NCBI GenBank assembly: GCA_038363925.1
Contig: JAQQWL010000004.1
Location: 434,001-498,000 of the forward strand
Length of the DNA stretch: 64,000 bases
Direction: 5' to 3'
Origin: Apiospora phragmitis
Lineage: Eukaryota; Ascomycota; Sordariomycetes; Amphisphaeriales; Apiosporaceae
The notes beneath the pieces were generated by a model that was given only the letters and a program-made list of their open reading frames with translations, was not told the origin of the DNA and made no database searches. Both the position numbers and the translations under genes were made by a program. Every line of letters starts with the position of its first letter. Positions within the stretch are counted from its first letter, which is position 1. This document shows positions 37,203 through 49,733 of the stretch, one piece after another.

Positions 37203-38026
37203 CTAGTTGGCGGGGCACTTTCCGTTCTGTGGTAAAGAAGAGGATGTTAGGAATCGTTTGAAGGGGGGTAAGAAAGGCGAAGGAGGGAGGGGGTTACTCA
37301 CGCAAACCTCGAGGCACTTCTTCTGGACCAGAGCCAGGACGGTCGAGTTGCAAGTCACAGCGCAGGCGCCGCGGCAGACCTGTCCGCCGGTGAGGGGCTC
37401 AGGGGCGGGCTCGGGGTCCCGGGCCTTGAGCGAGCCGGCGTTGCACGAGGCAACGCAGGCATCTTTGGCAGCGGGGACCGGAATGGCCGTCTGTTTTGTT
37501 TGTCTGTTAGTGGGATGGTGCCCATGGCAAGGAGAAAAAACAGATTCGAGAAGAAGAAGAAAAGAGAATAACTTACGCAGACGGTGGAGCAGCCCTGCTG
37601 GCAGAGTTGGAGGGCCTTGCCCGTGAAGAGGCCGCAGGCCCGGGCCTCGAGGCGGCGCTTCTGGAGCTCCTCCTCGCTCTCGGGCTCGAGCGCCTCCTCG
37701 TCGCGGGCCTTGTTGACCGGCGCCTGGTCGCAAGAGGCGGCGCAGGCGGCGGAGGCGGCCGGGATGGGGATAACCGTCTAGTAGTAGTAACGAGCGTTAG
37801 ACTTTTTTTCTTTTATCCGTCGGGAACAGGGAGAAAAAGGATTACTCACGCAAGCGGCCTTGCAAGCCTTCTGGCAGAGCGCCAGGGCGTTGCCGCGCAG
37901 GAGACCGGCGCCGCACGAGCGGGCGTGGAGTCTGAAGGGCTCCATGGAGACGGCGTCGGGAGTGGGGGTGGCGGAGACGCCGGAGGCGACGGTGAAGAGG
38001 AGAGCGGCGATCTTGGTGAACTGCAT
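37203..38026 (-). CDS. Secreted Cys-rich protein built from exon-sized repeats
   Basis: Four exons, all junctions in phase 0 and all donors directly after a TGC codon: 38026-37850, 37777-37577, 37490-37302, 37226-37203, giving 196 residues. The signal peptide is 'MQFTKIAALLFTVASGVSA'. Exons 1 and 2 end alike ('ALCQKACKAAC', 'QLCQQGCSTVC') and exon 3 ends 'QKKCLEVC'. Exons 2 and 3 begin alike ('TVIPIPAASAACAASC', 'TAIPVPAAKDACVASC'). The gene therefore looks like an exon that duplicated with its intron. Exon 4 codes for only 'NGKCPAN'. Cys pairs spaced by three residues suggest helical hairpins linked by disulfides. A TATA box lies about 230 bp upstream. The coding sequence is intact, unlike most neighbours. 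Family not recognised; extracellular structural or effector role is inference. Confidence 0.82.
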
Positions 38027-38256
38027 CTTGGCGGTGGTAGTTGATGAAGGAGTGCTTGAAAGGTTTGAAAGTGGGGATCAAAAGTGAAGGAGGAAGAAGT
38101 TGATGAAGTTGGTTGAAGAAGTGAAGGCGACTGGCGCAGACGGCTGAAGCGAAGCTGAATGTAGAAGAGGAAGAAGAAGAAGAAGAGTGTTGGAGTTGTT
38201 GGTGATGATGATAGTGATGAGGAAAAAGAGTGTTGTTGAGGTCGATCGTCGACTCC

Positions 38257-38263
38257 TTATATA
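38257..38263 (-). promoter_or_regulatory. TATA box of the Cys-rich secreted gene
   Basis: TATATAA followed by GG on the minus strand, about 230 bp before the ATG at 38026. It leaves a leader of about 200 nt, common for strongly expressed fungal secreted proteins. Assigned from position and motif only. Confidence 0.5.
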
Positions 38264-41125
38264 CGCAGATTCTTCGATATCTCTCTACTATTGTGAGTCT
38301 TCTCGCCGTTCACGAGTCACGAGAAGACTGTCAAGTCGCATAGTACGACGTTAAACTCCCCTGCCTACCCCGTACAGCTCTGCTACCCCTTCCGCAAGCG
38401 TGTTTCTTTCACAGGTTCGGCAGGGATGCTTCTTCGAAACTTCCGAGTCCCATCTCAGCTGTAACGACGATAGAGAATGGCGACAAGCAAAAACCTATGG
38501 TAGCTAAGCCTTTTCGTCTGTTCTATCGGCGGGGCGGACCGGCATGTGGTCTATTTTCGAACTCACCGCTCAGCCCAGATCTGACAGATAAAGGGTCCAT
38601 GGGGTGGAATCGTACAGCCTCAAGAACCTATTCCGGGAAGAAAGCTTGGCTTTGAGGTTCTGCGAACGGCGCGGCTTGGCTCTCATCCGGACTTTTTGGG
38701 CTAGGGTCCTCGTGGGGCTATTGGGCTGCATGTATCGATGCGACTTAAAAAGTGGTTCGTGAACAGGGGCCGGGGCTTCAGGCCCCACGTTTCACATATG
38801 GAAGAGTCTCTATAAACATGACTCGTTCGCATCATGCGTTTCCAATCCCGGTGAGCAGGTTGTTCTTCGCGTCTCGCGCAATAGGCGACTGGAAAGTCTC
38901 GCCTATTCTGACCTTTTGCGTAGCTTGAGAAGGTTCTTCGCACACTTCTTTGACTACCTATAATGGGTAGATTAAGGGAGGCTATAAATAAGTCAATAGG
39001 AGTAACAGCTAGCAAGCAACCCTACTCCATGAGTAACTTTGTCTTATGCAAGCTGTCCGATCGTGTCTAGTATCCCCTTGAATGCCAAATACACCAGAAA
39101 ATGTGAGGATAGCTTTTGGACCAATCAGATTTTCGGATATCTTCAGATGCCGACAGTTCACGCCGTTGAGGACTTGTAACTCGCCTAGGTAACAATATAG
39201 CCCGAAGTATCGCGTTGTTCCCACTCTTAATGGTGTATTTTGACATTTAAGGGGGTAACGCATGCTGTTACGCAGCCAGACTGAAGACGGATAACAGCCC
39301 ACCACTCGTTTACAGTGCTCCGTTGCCGGTGTCTCGGTCACAAAAGGATAACTAGTGGGTAATGTTCATCCTCAGGCAGTGCATCAGCCGATTTTCATAG
39401 TCCCTGCGTTGACCAGCCGAAAAGTCTGGGGGGTCAGCCTCACAGGGAGGATATGCTGGAGGAACAAAGCTTCTGATTGGCGAAACTGATGAGAGTCGTG
39501 AACCCTGAAGTTTGGAGCGGTAACATCCGTGCGAGTCATGATGATAGTCGACAGGTGACCAAACGACCCTTGTGGGGCCTGCAGGTAATCGGAACATGCC
39601 TCTAAATATGCCATGGGGCTTTCCGTCTAGTAAATGTACCTTATCCCAGATGACAGTTTGCACAGCCTCACATACTCCTATCCCAGTACGACATGACACG
39701 ACTCGTCGCATTTTTTCAGTTTCTACCGGGTGGAATAAATGCCCCTCAGCGAATCAAATCCAACTATGGAGGATCTAAATATACATCGCACCTATGTATG
39801 TATATACTGAACGCACCGTTCAGCAAATTGTCTGTGCCGATCCGGCTTCACTCAGTAGCTTAGACCCATAGAGGAGCTGCGCTGATATACACATGCGGAC
39901 TATAGCAACACCTTACACGGACGCAAAGAGCCTAATCTGCTGTTTTTTGAAGCCGTCGGCTGTGCGGCATGTTAACTGGTCACTCAACTATGAGCCCCCT
40001 TTGCGTATTGCTACGTAGGTGGATTGTGTCTGTTTCCGGTTGGGAAATATCCCTTTGTATATTATGGATACAAGACCAAGCGAAGCTGAATGATACAACC
40101 TTTGAAACGGGTTTCTTTCTTCCAGTCCGATAAGACGTGCCAGGTTTGATAGATTCGGCATATTCGATTTTTCTCTAGTTGGCCATGACTGGATCTTTTC
40201 GCAATCTTTCGTGATGCCAGGTAATGAACATTACGGTGTTAACTAACCATTAGCTAATATGAGGCTCATAGTACATAGCATTGAATGATCATTATTCACA
40301 TTATCGTTTCTCTGTTCTTCTCATTTACAGTATTGCTTCGGTCGGATCCGAGAGGATGTTGTTCGGGGCGAACTACTACAAGGAGGTTCTCTGCATTCCT
40401 TGCCGTGTGTGGCTAATGAAGCTGTTCCTTTGTCTTATTTGGGGCCCGGGGGTATCATATGTACCACCGCCACATGGCTTATCAATAGAACTAGTAAAGC
40501 TCATTCTAACAATTTGACATTTGCTTGATCTGGAATATTTGGTCCCAACATACATTGTGACTAGTGAACATGGGATGATTGGTGATTGTGGCGCTGGTAG
40601 TGGAATGGCTTGATGGTGCTGTGTACAGAGAGTTGGCCCCTTGGTGTTTTCTAGAGTCTGGAATCTAGAGAAAATTCAACGACCAAGTGTAATCAGATAG
40701 ATATGATGTTTAAGGGGTTGAGGAATTAATATGTTAGTTGGCCCCAAAATTTGAGGGTTGAAGACGAGTGAAGCGATTGCGGAACTGAGGTGGTGTGCCA
40801 AGCAGTCACAAACAAAGGCAGCCCCCGAAGGATTGGATGTGGCTTGCCTGTGGTGCAACTGTACCACATCGAAGCCCCTGCATCAGAGCTGCCAACGCCG
40901 ACATCTGATTGGCCAAATTTCCTTTGTTTCGGCCTCGGCAGCGCTTGCACTTTGAAACAAGAAGGCACCGACATACAATAGGATGACCGACAAGCTGACA
41001 CTTCGCAATTCTTTGTTGCAAAATTAGTACAAATATCTTCCTTCTTGGCAAAAGCAAATCCTACGATACAATGCCTTTCTTCACCCCCGAAAAACTACCA
41101 CATTGTACCTGGGCAGCATAGCAGA
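38264..41125. other. No recognised gene; possible relic at 39009-39711 (-)
   Basis: Mostly featureless. On the minus strand, 39711-39009 reads in pieces as plausible protein ('AVQTVIWDKVHLLDGKPHG', then 'HLKISENLIGPKAILTFSG'). These are in different frames with stops between, so it may be a decayed gene. I cannot name it. Confidence 0.35.
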
Positions 41126-41133
41126 TATATAAG
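41126..41133 (+). promoter_or_regulatory. TATA box of the LPMO gene
   Basis: TATATAAG 146 bp upstream of the ATG at 41272. The leader after it is rich in ACC/CAA text with few ATGs, typical of an efficiently translated fungal mRNA. Confidence 0.55.
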
Positions 41134-41271
41134 TCTGTAGGAACCAAGATGTAGTATTAAACCACCAAACCATCATCACCAACCACTCACCATTTATTAT
41201 CACAATAACAACCCACTTACCCTTCAACTCAGCTTAAAAGCTAGAACCGCCCTAGCTTCCCATCCGCCACA

Positions 41272-42448
41272 ATGCCTCTCTCCACAACCACCTCCTCATC
41301 CATCCTCGCCGCCATGCTGGCCTCAGCGGCATCGGCGCACGTCGTTCTGGAGAACCCTCCCCCCGCCAAATTCCCTGCGTACGGCCCGACTAACCCCATT
41401 GAGACCTCCGGCTCGGACTGGCCTTGCAAGATCCCCGCCGGTCAAAAGCTGGACACCTCCGACGCGTCCCCCAAGACCGACATGGTCATCGGCGAGCCGC
41501 AGAAGCTCAGCTTCAAGGGCAAAGCCGTCCATGGCGGTGGCTCCTGTCAACTAGCACTAACAAAAGGCTGGGACCCCAAGAAGGACAGCCCCTGGAGCGT
41601 CATCCATTCCATCGAAGGCGGCTGCCGCGCGAGAAATCAGAAGGGCAACCTCGAGGGCGACAACAGCGACATCTACGAGTTCAAGATACCCGCTGGCATC
41701 GCTCCGGGGGGGTATACCTTTGCGTGGACGTGGTTGGCTAGAATTGGTGGAGGGCCAGAGATGTACATGAATTGTGGGCTCGTGGTCGTCAAGGGCCCTA
41801 AGACGAAGCGCATGCAGATGTCGGCACGCCGGGACCTGGGCACCATGTCGAAGCGCGCCGACTTCCCGGAGCTCTACATTGACAACATTGCTGCGATGGA
41901 CGGCGGCTGCACAACGAACGTGGCCCGCAACCAGCAAATCTCGATTGCGTATCCCAATCCCGGACCATCGGTCGAGCGTCCCGAGGGCGACAAGCTCTTC
42001 AAGCAGACATGTGATGGCAACCCGCGGGCCAAGAAGGGCAGTGGTGGCGGTGGATCTCCTGCCCCCGCTCCTGCTCCCGCTCCCGCTCCTGCCGAGCCTC
42101 CGGTTCAGCCTGCCCCCCAATGCGCCCCAGCCTGAGCCCACGACACCAGCTGCCAAACCCACTACCCATGCCGCCCCAGTCCCCACCACCTCGGTTGCCG
42201 TTCCCGCCCCCGAGCCAAGCCCTGCCGCCCCTATCCCTGGCCCGATCGCTCCCGGCGCCGGTGGCACCCAGAACCCTTCCACTCCCTGCACCCATGGTCA
42301 GTTTGCCTGCTTTGCTGACGGCACAGAGGGCTATGTGTGCACGGGCACCAAGTGGGTCAAGATCTTCGATGTCCCCCATTCCGATCCTCCCCGCAAGTGC
42401 AAGCCTGGTGTCGGCAACGGTGAGAACCTGGTGCTGGTTGATGCTTAA
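41272..42448 (+). CDS. AA11-type lytic polysaccharide monooxygenase (one-base shift)
   Basis: Copper-dependent extracellular enzyme that would cleave chitin oxidatively. The signal peptide ends 'ASAASA', leaving His23 as the mature N-terminus ('HVVLENPPP'), the first half of the copper histidine brace. The second His is His87 in 'AVHGGGSCQLAL'. Further AA11-like text: 'GSDWPCK', 'WSVIHSIEGGC', 'FKIPAGIAPGGYTFAWTW', 'EMYMNC' and 'YIDNIAAMDGGCTT'. A Gly/Pro/Ala linker follows the catalytic part (to about residue 255). At the C6 tract 42113-42118 the frame breaks to a stop at 42133-42135. With five Cs it continues through a Pro/Thr linker to a Cys-containing tail ('CTHGQFACFADGTEG', 'YVCTGTKWVK') ending at 42448, the place where AA11 enzymes often carry a chitin-binding module. 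Family call is firm; the exact substrate is inferred. Confidence 0.82.
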
Positions 42449-45400
42449 GCCCATCGCCGTTGGATCAGACGCACAAGGGTTGTTCGCGCTGGGCGCGTGC
42501 GAGAGTAGATGATGAGATAGAGATGTAGACTGTACAATAGTAGACGGGACAAACGAGAAAGAGAATTAACTATGAAACTCCCTAGTGTCGTCAGAATATC
42601 TGTGTGTTTGATATCGTAGAAATCGTTGTTGAACAGAGTAGTTCGCCTCGGGACTTCAACAGGAAAAGCATGTTATCCCACTAACAGCTATTGCTCACCA
42701 TTGCTACAGTAACATGCAATATAACTAACCCAATAGATGGTATATACTACGACAGACACAATGTGTTGCTCTTTGTACCACTAGATAGTCATCAATATTT
42801 CCACTTTTGAAAGATACGTGGTGGTAGCGAACGTACAAATTGAATGGATGTTTCAGACCAGCCAGTACTCAGTAAAATAACGAGGTAAACCAGGTACATA
42901 TCAAACTCAGTCCATCCTCCGGATAACGAGTCATTGGTAGAGGGCTCTTATAGTACGTGCCTCCTGAACCTCCATATTAACCCTTTCGTACCCCATGATC
43001 CCATCTCATCTCAGATCCTGCCACTCTGGCCAACGCTGGACTGGAAGCTGCCTCTGCGGCCCTTCTTCCGACTGACCCCGTTGCATCTTCATTCGAGATT
43101 GTTTCGAAGATTGTCTTGAACTAAGACCCGGAGGAAGTCTCTTCCATGGAGTAAAAAAAAAGAAAACGCTTGGGTCAAAATGTCCTAATTCTTGTGTATC
43201 GGGCGTCGTCGAAGTGACGTAGGGATCTTTGGCAAAGTTCTCGTAGGTACGCCTGCCCAAGTCCGGTCCATCGGCCGCCGGGGCAGCCGCCACGAGAGGG
43301 ACGGGCCGAGAAAGACAAGAGTGTCACGCCACTGACACCAGCACACTCTAGCCAACTGAGCCAGGCCGCCACAACCGGGCAAAAGGACTACATTTCCAAG
43401 CCAGCGGCTTGGGTGTCTACTAGAGCTTATCATCGACCCCATAAAAAGAGTGAGGAAATAGCTGCCGAGGTAAAACATCGTGATCTCTTTTGGGGCGAGA
43501 ATCTCATGTGCTAGTGATAACCTGAGTACTTTGAAAATAGTGGAATGGATGCTGACCGGGGCTTCCAAATGAGGAAATAATGGGGCATATCTTGCCGATC
43601 ACTATCACTATGCTGTCCAGACTGGTCTGCGAAGATTCTCCTTGTATCTTTCGGGATTTGGTGATGAGTGACGTTCAGCTCGCTTCGTCCTCTGCAGTGG
43701 AATGAGTTAATCGTCTGGCAATGGGAAATGAGGCAGATGTCTAGTCTCACATGTCTTTGACATTATCCTAGCTAGCAATGCTTTGGGTATTACACGTCTG
43801 CTTACCGACTCAACTGCCTTGCCACTCAAGAAACACGATCTTCGAGAAGCTGCCTCAGGCTAGCGACACCTTCTATTGCCGATTTTTTGAGAGTGGTGTG
43901 CCGATAATACTTTAGCGGCATTACTCGACGCCAGACATAGGCCGGCCGTAAGCCAGGAACAGGGATACCTTGGCATCATGTAGAGTAAGACCATCTGTTC
44001 CCCGAAGACTAGAAACGACGACGATAAGCAGGGGTGGGTTGGTGTCAGAGTATTTATCTTTAAGGCTGACCAAAGGGCCCATCCTCCTAAAGTGATCACC
44101 AGAACAAGTCCGTGTACTGAAAATGCGACCCAGTATCATCACTAAACATCACTGATCAGCACCCATAAGCTTATGAACAAATCTTGATGGAATGAAAACA
44201 AATGCATCGACTCAGCCGAAATAGCTAGCCGCGCAAATATCCATCGAGCGCTTATTACCGCCCATGAATCTAGACAGGGGTATCAAACGTTTCTTCCTGA
44301 ATACGTAGCGCCCGCGTAAAGCTCGTCCTCTCTGCGACCATAAAGGCCCTTGACGACCTCCGGAGCCGAATCCCCCGATCACTGACACCGAGAGGCAGCA
44401 TATCTTGGATGAATGTCAGCCTTTTCGGTAATATAGAATAGATTGGCCAGTGGCTCTAGACCTTGTCACATGTGTCACGAGCTTGCACATTAGTTGATCT
44501 GCAACATGCATCCGAGCCTTCAGAACGGGCTTAGATGAAAACCCTCTGCTATGTGCCCTGTGAACGACAAGGTGATGTAGCCCGATGGGCTCTGGTCCGA
44601 CAGCTGACAGACTCGGCACGTTTAGGTATTTTCTTGTTTGATGATTACTTTCAGAGACATCTTCTCCTTGGTGATCTGATTAGACGGAGATAAACCCATG
44701 CGGGTTCTGGGAGCCAACAAGAAGGCTCTGGGTGACTACACCATGACATGCCTGGTGGTACACCAAAACTAAGGAGTTGGCGCCGTTCCTAAGCGGCTTT
44801 GCTGACAGGGGCTTGATACATGGGCCCAGCATTGACCGGGCAGCATTACCAAGGATCACACAAGCATCAGTAGAAATACAGAAGAGGCCGATCTACGCTA
44901 TATAGGATGGCGCTAAACGGCCCTTCCTAGGCCGACACACGATTGCCACTCAAGTGTGTTAACCCATACGCTTACACTTCTAGGTATAATTAATAGTCCA
45001 AATATCGCACGCAATGGAGGTCTGCTCGAAAATGGGAGCCCAAAATACGCACATAAGTGGCTTACAAAGAACCAGGTTGCTGACACACCCAGGGGATAGA
45101 CAAAAGATATCGGGGTTGAGTCCGTGAACGAGAATTGTTGATGTTGGCGATGACATAATTATGATTATGTTACAGCATATGGGCTATACGATGATGCGCC
45201 GGACAAGAATATCTTAGGCTGTCGTCCATGGAAGAATTACAGTTCGAGGCTTTCGTTTAGTTCCCGTCACGCAAACGTTGTTCTGTGGACACGGCTTCTG
45301 CGCATGGCAATTGATCTGTGCCGACTGCAGTGAGTAAGTCATACGCTATTCACAGCGGGGGATTTGTCAGTCAGGAAGCTGGGGGTAGCGGCCGTCAGCT

Positions 45401-46010
45401 GGGCCCTCGGCATGTGTATCCGGCAAGGGGGCTGGTAGTTACCTGTTGGGTCACTCCCTTCAGGTTTTATCAATCCGCCCTAGGGCAGTAGCTTCAGCTG
45501 GGTAGGGCTTCTAGAACGAAATGGAGACCCCGGGGGGGAGGAGCAGGCTAAGGTTGGAGGTTAACCTTTAGCTCTTTACCCCGGCATTTTCGGCAGAGTC
45601 CATAGAATTAGTAATTGCGTCAAGCAGGTTCAGCTTTCTTCTTACCGTACCGTCGTAGCCCCTAAAGCTCTAGTCTCCCCACCAAATTCGTATCTCACAG
45701 GGACAGGGCAAGAGTATTTCGGCGCCGTTGTATGTAGCCCTGTCAAAGGCGCGTTCTAGCTTCCTTCTCGATGCCAGGGCTTCTTGACTGACTAGGGCCA
45801 AGGCAAAAACTTGCCGATGACCCCGGTCTGAAAGACCCTGAGAGCTAATGTGCGTAAACCGAGCATGCATTATATAGCCTCGTTTGGCTCACTGGACGTC
45901 ATGTCTCTTTTCGATCGCCAAGAGTTTGCAGCTCAACTCTGTTGTCCTTCGACTAGTCTTCATCTTCACATATCTTACACCAGTGCTTTCTTTGCCCACC
46001 ATAGACCACC
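42449..46010. other. No recognised protein gene
   Basis: About 3.5 kb with short frames only. A tRNA-like half is noted at 43282-43370. Composition is ordinary and no transposon text was recognised. Confidence 0.5.
43282..43370 (-). other. tRNA-like sequence with perfect A-box, no B-box
   Basis: On the minus strand it begins GGCGGCCTGGCTCAGTTGG, a 7-nt acceptor-like start followed by a perfect A-box and D-arm. The last 7 nt, GGCTGCC, can pair with the first 7 (one G-U). The anticodon and T-arm regions do not fold canonically and the GGTTCGA box is missing, so it is probably a decayed tRNA or a chance match. Confidence 0.25.
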
Positions 46011-49000
46011 ATGGAGCTCGCCAACCGGGGACAAAGCGACCTACTACAGGAAATGCGTCTTGTTGGAGACATCCTCGGATTTGTCCAGCTCGGAACACGG
46101 CTCCTGACATCGCCCGACGGGCTTGAGATGGAGTCCGAGCCTGCCTGCCAAGGCATCCTCTTGTCCTCCACTAGGCGAGGCCACAGCCTAGCGTCCAAGG
46201 CCATCTCACAGTTTCGATCGTACGAGAGCAAATTCCGGCAGGGTTTCGCCAGCCCAGTTCTCCACGGCGTCTGTCGAGAGTGCTACTCGGCCGCTAGGCT
46301 TCTGAGGAAGTACCTGGAGAGGATCTGCATGCGAGACAGCCAGACAAGGCGAGGAAGAAATGGTCTGACTACTTCTTTGGTCAGGGTGTGGTCCAGAAAA
46401 AGGATAAAGGAACAAGCACAGCATCTCGAGTGTATTAGGGAGTTTATCGAGACTGTCACATTTCCCAGCATCCGGTATGGCATCATGATTCCCAGATTTG
46501 TGGGCTTTTTCTCTATCATTTTTCTTCCTCTTTTGAACTTTAGAACCCCCAATCTGATCATAATACTTCCAGTGCCAAAGTGACACCGGCCGCATTGAAA
46601 GAGTTGCCGGGACTCGTTCGGCTTGAACCCGAGCACGGCGACCTCATCATGGCTCTTTCTGCTGGCTTGGCATCCGGATCCGATCCATCGACAACCTCGA
46701 CGCAAGTCCGAGCTTCGTGTCTACTCCTCAGTCGCTCGGACTACACGCCGACGACGGACCGCCGACCATCTATTCTCTCCGTTGCTTCCTCCCACGTATC
46801 TTCGGTCTCCAGCTTGTCTGCCAACACCTCCTTTTCTTCTGAAAGCACCTACTTTTCTCCAGACCCCTACTCCGTCTCCTGCACTTCGTCAGTTTCGTCC
46901 TTTTCCGAGTCCATCATCGAATCCGAGGCAGAAGCGAGACGTCGGGACGCGGTATCTGAACGTGTGCTCGATGGCCTGGCACCTCATAGCCTTTCTTATA
47001 GTCATAGCGGCTCCGAGGACGGGGCAGACCCACAACACCATAAGACATATCAAAACGCCATCGACGAGCCTACGTGCAGCTTCTGGTCCTGGCTGCGAGA
47101 CCCCGACGACCGTCATGTGTACTGGATTAGCGGCCCACGGGGCTCGGGCAAGTCAACCTTGATAAATTCCATCGCTGCGCAGGCCAGGAGTCAGGGCCTT
47201 CCGGGCATGCACCCTTGCGTGATTCAGAAACGATCGGCGGCTCACAAGTGGTTGATGGTGATATGAAGTTCATCGATTTGAAGTTCGCGTCTACGCCCGG
47301 TGGCAGTCAGAGGTTGCAGGTGGTGGACGTCTATCAGCGCATCCTATACGAGGTGCTCCGCCAGGACTGTCGCTTGGTGCCCCTGGCCTTCCCGCACGCT
47401 TGGTCTATCGCTTATTGTAACTCGCTGGAGAACGCGGCTCCTCTTAACCCCACTACCAGCCGCAGCAGCAGCAGCAGCAGCAGGTCGATGAAGTCGGCAG
47501 CAGAAGCCAGACAAGCATCGCCCGGCCGGAGTCCGGACCAGTTTATAACAGCCGTTGACTGGCTATTCAGCCAGACCATCATTCCTTTCCGTGCCTGCCT
47601 GCTCATTGACGGCCTGGGCGAGCAGCGTCCCCACGAAAACGATGCCGACGACCCACCCGTAGCAAACGAGCTAGGGCGCGACCTAGTCGCAGCAGCAGGC
47701 GGTTGGCCGAAAGTCAAGTGCTGCATCGCGACCGAGCCGTCCCCCGCCCTCTCGGCCGTATTCGAGGGCCAGCCCTCGCTGCCGATGACGGAGCTGACCG
47801 GTCCGGCAATGCGGCAGGCCGTGCTCGACCGGCTACAACTATCATCGTCGCAATCGCATGAGCCGTACCGCCACCGGCGCCGCGGCAGCGTACAGTCCTG
47901 CGTCGATGCCAAGATGCTGCACCAGTGCGCCAGCGATATCGTGGCCAGGGCGGGCGGCGTGTTCCGGTGGACCGAGTTGGCCGTCGAGACGGCCGTGCAC
48001 CAGGACGACGTAGAAGGTGGGGTGAGCGGCGGTGGTGGCGTGCGGGAGTGGCGCCGAAGGATCCGGGGTCTGCCGCGGCATCTCGAGGACCTCTTCAGGT
48101 ACATCATCCAGCGCGCAGTCGAGCGGCACGGCGCGCAGGCATATCGGCTTTTCCGGCTCGTAGCTGCGGCCTCGATTGCACCGGAGGATGACTGGACGGT
48201 CCCTGCTCCCTTGTCGCTGCTGGAGCTATCCTTCGCGCTTGAGGACGCCTCGGGCCAGCCCCGGCCCATGAGCCCGGACGAGATCGAACAGCGCCAGGAG
48301 GCGATGGCTTCAAGACTGCCAGAGCTCTCGGGAGGTCTCATACGAGCTCGGGTCCACACAGAGCAGGGTGGTGATGATGGTGCTGATGATCTCAGAGCTG
48401 TTTCTTCTACTGACCCAGAGATAACGGTGGCATTTGTAGATGATTCCGCGGCAGAATTCTTCACGAAGAGCGATACGCTTGAAGAACTCACCCAAGACGG
48501 GACATCGACGACGCCCAATCCTTTCAGCCCCAGCCTTGCCATCGTGGGGGTCATTGCGCTGTCCCTAAAGACAGACCTGGTTCCTAACCGCCGCCCCGCC
48601 ATATATAATGGCATCCTCCACGCGCGGCGCGCCGAGGCCGAGCTGGGCTTCCACCCCGTGCTCAACCAGGTAACCGACGAGCTCATGGAGCTAGCGAGCT
48701 GGTTCCGGCTCAAAACCGACAGTCCACAGTCTGCCAAATTCCCGGGCCACACCACCAAGCGCAGCATCGCGGCCCGGTGCGGCCTGCACCAGTACCTGCG
48801 CCACCTCCTGATCCAGGACACCACCGTCCCCGCCCCCTCCCGAAGAACGTCGGCACAATTGCAGCCGCAACCGCAACAGCAACAGCAGCGCCGCGAATCT
48901 TGGTCCTCGTTTTCATCCTTCTGTTCATCCTCGTCCAAGTCCGAGTGGTCGTCGTCTTCCTCCTTCCCCTCCTCCTTTTCCCCCACAGCAACATCATCTT

Positions 49001-49489
49001 GATTACGGCGACCAGCCGAAGAAAATGAAGAAAAGGATGAAGGGGAAGAAGAAGAAGAAGGCTAAGAATAGTCCCAGTGATCTGCTGTCCCAGGTCCTGC
49101 AGCCGCCGGCGGGCTTGGAGCGCTTCGTCAGCCCGGATGTGGTCCGGACCCTGATCGCGTTCGGGGCCGACGTGCCCGAGGCCGCGAGGAGGCTGATCGC
49201 GTTCCTGACACAATACAAGGGCGACGGCCGCGGGCAGCAGCAGCAAGCACCAATGCACGATGACGACGTGCTGTCGTGGAAGACGCTGCTTATGCAGGTC
49301 CTGCCAAAGCAGCGGCGCATCAAACAGAGCGACATGCAGGCTCTGGAGACGGTATTCGCGCAATGGCCGGAAGACTGGGACGAGATCCGGGGGGCGGTTC
49401 ACCATTCAGCGGCTGTCACTGACCGGGAGGGAGGGGTCCGAAAACTGGGGTGTGTGGTCCCGAAAAGAAGGGTCTTGTGGATATTATAA
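46011..49489 (+). CDS. NACHT/STAND P-loop NTPase (fungal NLR-like)
   Basis: Signal-transducing NTPase of the class used in fungal non-self recognition and programmed cell death. ATG at 46011 in good context (CACCATGG). N-terminal helical domain (residues 1-155), intron 46475-46572, a Ser-rich linker, then Walker A 'WISGPRGSGKSTL' near 47125 and Walker B 'ACLLIDGLGEQ' near 47600. A long helical region follows with 'LPRHLEDLFRYIIQRAV' and 'FVDDSAAEFF', typical of fungal NACHT proteins after the NTPase. A one-base break lies between 47160 and 47262. Near 48905-48988 an intron ending CCCCCACAG probably removes a pyrimidine-rich stretch, joining 'QHHLDYGDQ' and an ankyrin-like piece ('SPDVVRTLIAFGADV'), with a stop at 49487. 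The effector output of the N-terminal domain is not identifiable. Confidence 0.75.
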
Positions 49490-49733
49490 TTGGCTACGGC
49501 GCTATGTAGAAAGTAAACAATCGCTGGGTTCCGCAAATTGCCACCCGGAACCAACCAACCAACTAACCCATATAACCGAACAATATGACCGCTGCGTCTG
49601 TCGCATAGTTGATGAATGGAGCGAGGGATGCACTCCCGCCAATTGCGCATTGCGCACAGATCAAGAATAGTCCTATAGGATAAGGGTATCAGTCGACCAG
49701 TCGATGAATCTCCGTTTGGGTCTTGTGTCGCTT

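Noticed and set aside
43006..43568. Minus-strand open frames around the tRNA-like site
   Set aside because: Several frames overlap without any domain and none has splice or start support.
47412..48986. 524-codon open frame on the minus strand
   Set aside because: Shadow of the NACHT gene: Ser/Arg-rich text without motifs, while the + strand carries Walker A and B motifs.
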